Source of the DNA: JAAZBA01 sp964461815
Lineage (GTDB): Bacteria; Bacillota; Clostridia; Oscillospirales; QAMX01
Length of the DNA: 5,160 bases
Direction: 5' to 3'
Assembly (NCBI GenBank): GCA_964461815.1
Contig: CAYWVF010000041.1
Span: 1 to 5,160 of the forward strand
Below, in pieces: positions 5,011-5,160 of this stretch. Both the position numbers and the translations under genes were made by a program. Numbering within the stretch: the first letter of the stretch is position 1; every line of letters starts with the position of its first letter. The notes under the pieces were generated by a model. That model did not search any database, was not told the origin of the DNA, and was given only the letters and a program-made list of their open reading frames with translations.

Positions 5011-5160
5011 AAAAGATAGGGTAGACGCCAATATTGTTAGTGATTTTTTTGTGTGTCTGAAAAAATCATGTCACGAGTAGTACCTGTACACATCATTATA
5101 GTTTGCATCTGATATCTTGCAGCGGAATATATTGTTACAGATAGTGTACTTTTTGTGACA
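5011..5160 (+). other. Untranslated leader or start of a non-coding RNA, continuing past the window
   Basis: About 150 bases lie downstream of the predicted start with no ribosome site and start codon pairing. The ATG at 5068 opens a frame of only about 14 codons with no Shine-Dalgarno. One hairpin is visible: TGATTTTTT (5041-5049) with AAAAAATCA (5060-5068). Its loop holds GTGTCTG (5053-5059), which can pair with TAGACGC (5022-5028) using G-U pairs. I recognise no known riboswitch class. Confidence 0.45.

Larger units (their letters stand above)
4568..5160. other. Gene-free, signal-rich intergenic region
   Basis: No open frame with a credible start and ribosome site is seen in these 593 bases; the longest frame, on the minus strand around 4843-5031, has no family resemblance and runs through the repeats. 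The region is A/T-rich. It contains the regulator's promoter (4583-4611), three GAAATAT words (4634-4660), three TATACAAAT words, a nested inverted-repeat structure (4792-4929) and a rightward promoter (4977-5004) with a long untranslated stretch to the window edge. Confidence 0.7.

Noticed and set aside
4843..5031. Minus-strand open frame of 62 codons in the right intergenic region
   Set aside because: It is made largely from the repeat array and the -10 region of the rightward promoter, lacks a convincing ribosome site and resembles no protein I know.

Overview
The window looks like the chromosome of a low-to-moderate GC, endospore-forming Firmicute. A Ruminococcus-like member of the Clostridia is my best guess. 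The evidence is a SpoIIP sporulation hydrolase, purine-rich Shine-Dalgarno sites, sigma-A promoters close to consensus, and a YesN-like membrane-anchored AraC regulator of a kind abundant in gut Clostridia. The genus is an inference from general flavour, not from a search.

Layout. Positions 1-233 hold two tRNA genes on the minus strand, tRNA-Gly(TCC) and then tRNA-Arg(TCT), the latter cut by the window edge. Their strong promoter lies at 267-295. Positions 234-476 are the divergent intergenic region to spoIIP (477-1535, plus), which ends in its own intrinsic terminator. A TetR-family regulator gene (1726-2304, plus) follows, with a consensus promoter and a palindromic operator at the predicted transcription start. 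A nested, apparently bidirectional terminator (2395-2477) separates it from a convergent minus-strand gene (2489-4567) for a 692-residue one-component regulator: two membrane segments around an extracytoplasmic sensor, then a C-terminal AraC-type DNA-binding domain.

Positions 4568-5160 contain no convincing gene but are dense in signals: the regulator's promoter, spaced direct repeats, nested inverted repeats, and an extended -10 promoter pointing right into a leader of at least about 150 nt whose gene is outside the window.

How the genes work together. Most units look independently transcribed: a tRNA operon, a sporulation gene, a probably self-repressing TetR gene, and a membrane-sensing transcription factor. 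The last is probably functionally linked to the divergent transcript leaving on the right. That link rests on divergent orientation and the repeat array between them, and is an inference. I found no clearly new multi-gene system. The strongest unusual signals are the intergenic repeat structure at 4792-4929 and the poorly placed GTG start of the AraC-type gene, where a perfect AGGAGG points instead to an ATA codon.
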